In this document: positions 5,554 through 7,368 of the stretch, piece after piece
Numbering within the stretch: the first letter of the stretch is position 1
Layout: every line of letters begins with the position of its first letter
From: Nitratidesulfovibrio sp044433065
GTDB lineage: Bacteria; Desulfobacterota; Desulfovibrionia; Desulfovibrionales; Desulfovibrionaceae
Direction: 5' to 3'
DNA: 7,368 nt
Assembly: GCA_044433065.1 (NCBI GenBank)
Contig: JAWXUA010000142.1
Coordinates: forward strand, 1 to 7,368
Translations under genes and position numbers: made by a program
Notes under the pieces: model-generated
Told to the model about the DNA's origin: nothing
The model's database searches: none
What the model saw: the letters and a program-made list of their open reading frames with translations, nothing else

Positions 5554-7353
5554 CTATTGCATCACAAAAGTACCATCACCCCACGTATCGCTATCCACCG
5601 TACCCTCCATATCAGACATCTCTCCCATTTGGTCGGCCCAATCGCGCGAAACGCCACTGAGCTCAGCTTCACCGCCTTGGCGCAAAGTATGTTCCCAGTC
5701 GATACGGGAAGCAATAGCGGTGGCCACGTCACCAAGGCCCTTGCGCTCCACAGCAGCCACAGGGATGGCTTCAGGGTGTTCCATGAGCAAGGTTTCGGCA
5801 AGCTCTTGAGGCACGGTATCCCATTTATTAAGAATAAGTAGGCGTGGCGTTTCGTGCATACCCATTTCCACAAGAATATCTTCTACAGCCTTGAGCTGTC
5901 GGTCAAGCTCGGGGTGACCTGCATCAGCCACATGAATAAGCAGGTCTGCGGCCTCAAGTTCTTCAAGGGTCGCACGGAAAGCTTCAAGCAGTTCTTTAGG
6001 CAAATTACGAATAAATCCAACAGTATCCGCAAGAATAAGTTCCCGCTCATGAGGGAAACGCAGACGCCGCGTTGTAGGATCAAGGGTCGCAAAAAGTTTA
6101 TTTTCAGCCAGTACGTCGGCATTGGTAAGCGCATTCAGTAAGGTAGACTTCCCAGCATTGGTATAGCCCACAAGCGACGCTAGCGGCACACGCTGTTTAG
6201 CACGACGTGCACGAGCAAAGGCCCGTTGCTTGCGCAAAGATTTGAGTTCATTGCGGATTTTATCAATACGTTCACGGATGCGGCGGCGGTCCGTCTCAAG
6301 CTTGGTTTCACCCGGACCACGGCCACCAATGCCACCAGCAAGACGGTCCATGGCCTGATTTTTGCCCACAAGGCGCGGCATGGTATATTGCAATTGAGCC
6401 ATTTCGACCTGCAATTTACCTGCTCTTGTTGTGGCATGCTGTGCAAAAATATCCAGAATAAGTTGTGTTCTATCAAGTACTTTGCGCTCGGTAACGTCGG
6501 CCAGATTGCGCAATTGCGCTGGTGCAAGTTCACCATCAAAGATGACCATGGACGCGTTGCCCTGCAAGGCCATGACCTCAAGCTCAGCAAGTTTGCCCTT
6601 GCCCAGAATAAGCCTTGGGTTCACCGTGGCTACGCGCTGCATAACTGTGCCCACAATGTCAACACCAGCTGTGCGCGCAAGCTCTGTCAGCTCAGCTAAA
6701 TTCAATTCTTGCACAGACTTAGGGGCTGTGGACACCGAAACAAGCACCGCCTTCGGTCCGTCCGAAGCTTTCTTAGCCTCCGGAACAGCGCGGGCCATTT
6801 CGTCTTCAAGGGCTTCAACCTCAGCTGCAAAGTCCGTATCCACCTTGTCCCATGACACAGCAGGGTACGTGGTATGCGCCTTGCCCGTGGTCTGCACGAT
6901 GCCGCCCATACCATCCTTTGCCGCAAACTGCTGTTGTGGCAACAAGTGCGCCCGTTGGAACAGCATGGGGCCGCCCCATTCATCCACCGTCAGCACGGCC
7001 AAACCGTCAAGCCTCAAGAACAGCAAGTCCATCAAGTCTTCTTGCGAAAGCCCATCATTGCTTAAGTGCGTGTGCAAAAGTCGTAAGCCGCGCAGTCTTC
7101 CTTCGCCACTCCGAGCTCTTGGTAATTCAGGAATAAAAATAGCACTCGGCGTCCCCACAATCACCATCTCAACACGGCCCTGCCTGTCAATTAACAGGCC
7201 AATTTGACGCCCCACACTCCGTGACAAGGCCGCAAGTTCCCTTGCTTGCTCAAGCGTGTAGCCGCCCACAACAGGAAAACGACGTTGGCCCAGTCGCGTC
7301 AATGCCTTGGTCTGGCTCGCTTTCAAGCCCTGTGTATTGCCTTGTACTTTCAT
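5554..7353 (-). CDS. hflX: Ribosome-associated GTPase HflX with long N-terminal extension
   Basis: The 599-residue protein contains a complete HflX from about residue 201 (KAVLVSVST) onward. The HflX N-domain holds LILGKGKLAEL (248-258), DRTQLILDIFAQHA (294-307) and the family signature GGIGGRGPGETKLETDRRR (340-358). GTPase motifs are G1 GYTNAGKST (396-404), a G2 region FATLDPTTR (421-429), G3 DTVGF (443-447) and G4 NKWD (509-512), with a likely G5 around 532-535. HflX binds and splits 70S ribosomes under stress, acting in the cytoplasm. E. coli HflX is about 426 residues; here roughly 200 extra residues precede it, including HTH...S..D (94-106), which resembles a JAMM/MPN metal motif. The tail after 555 is acidic. 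A strong Shine-Dalgarno supports the ATG at 7353. It converges on the helicase gene, so the two are separate transcription units. Confidence 0.95.
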   Translation of the reverse strand: MKVQGNTQGLKASQTKALTRLGQRRFPVVGGYTLEQARELAALSRSVGRQIGLLIDRQGRVEMVIVGTPSAIFIPELPRARSGEGRLRGLRLLHTHLSNDGLSQEDLMDLLFLRLDGLAVLTVDEWGGPMLFQRAHLLPQQQFAAKDGMGGIVQTTGKAHTTYPAVSWDKVDTDFAAEVEALEDEMARAVPEAKKASDGPKAVLVSVSTAPKSVQELNLAELTELARTAGVDIVGTVMQRVATVNPRLILGKGKLAELEVMALQGNASMVIFDGELAPAQLRNLADVTERKVLDRTQLILDIFAQHATTRAGKLQVEMAQLQYTMPRLVGKNQAMDRLAGGIGGRGPGETKLETDRRRIRERIDKIRNELKSLRKQRAFARARRAKQRVPLASLVGYTNAGKSTLLNALTNADVLAENKLFATLDPTTRRLRFPHERELILADTVGFIRNLPKELLEAFRATLEELEAADLLIHVADAGHPELDRQLKAVEDILVEMGMHETPRLLILNKWDTVPQELAETLLMEHPEAIPVAAVERKGLGDVATAIASRIDWEHTLRQGGEAELSGVSRDWADQMGEMSDMEGTVDSDTWGDGTFVMQ

Positions 7354-7358
7354 TATGG

Positions 7359-7363
7359 TCCTT
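7359..7363 (-). promoter_or_regulatory. Ribosome binding site of hflX
   Basis: On the minus strand AAGGA lies 5 nt before the ATG at 7353, a near-ideal Shine-Dalgarno. It supports the long form of HflX, so the N-terminal extension is translated. The promoter lies outside the window. Confidence 0.8.
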
Positions 7364-7368
7364 GGTGA

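Noticed and set aside
5279..5809. 176-codon plus-strand frame spanning the helicase end and the hflX end
   Set aside because: It overlaps two well-supported genes, has shadow-like composition and no family resemblance.
6431..7207. 258-codon open frame on the plus strand antisense to hflX
   Set aside because: It is a Ser/Ala/Cys-rich shadow of the hflX frame with no recognisable domain; hflX itself is unambiguous.

Overview
The window looks like chromosomal DNA from a bacterium of moderate GC content, most likely a Desulfovibrio-like member of the Desulfovibrionales. This rests on the gene types (an amphi-Trp protein, HflX with a long N-terminal extension, a large single-chain helicase-exonuclease) and on C-rich/G-rich intergenic tracts. 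It is inferred from memory, with no marker gene and no database search. No transposase, integrase, phage gene, rRNA or tRNA is visible.

Layout: bases 1-254 are non-coding and open with a strong G-quadruplex motif on the minus strand. A PHP-superfamily metallo-phosphoesterase-like gene runs 255-1451 (+). The 437-bp gap after it holds a precisely symmetric 244-bp inverted repeat (1499-1742) with 26-bp and 20-bp perfect arms, then an 11-bp direct repeat with a 22-bp period. A small amphi-Trp domain protein follows (1889-2176, +). Next is a 1066-residue protein (2272-5472, +) that joins a YprA/MrfA-type helicase with a Cys cluster to a YprB/MrfB-type DEDDy exonuclease. The convergent hflX gene (7353-5554, -) closes the window. 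The 81 bp between the two convergent stops contain a 12-bp tandem repeat.

The helicase and exonuclease match, domain for domain, the B. subtilis pair MrfA and MrfB, which act together in repair of mitomycin C damage, so the fused protein is probably a self-contained DNA-repair enzyme. HflX is a ribosome-associated stress GTPase; its N-terminal extension carries a JAMM/MPN-like HxH...S..D signature. The PHP and amphi-Trp genes have no evident pathway link to their neighbours. The locus is rich in short tandem repeats: 27-bp, 24-bp and 9-bp units lie in frame inside the helicase gene and a 12-bp unit lies just after it. All are multiples of three.

The best candidates for something undescribed are the helicase-exonuclease fusion with its repeat insertions, the JAMM-like extension of HflX, and the long symmetric inverted repeat. 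I see no defence island or novel multigene system.
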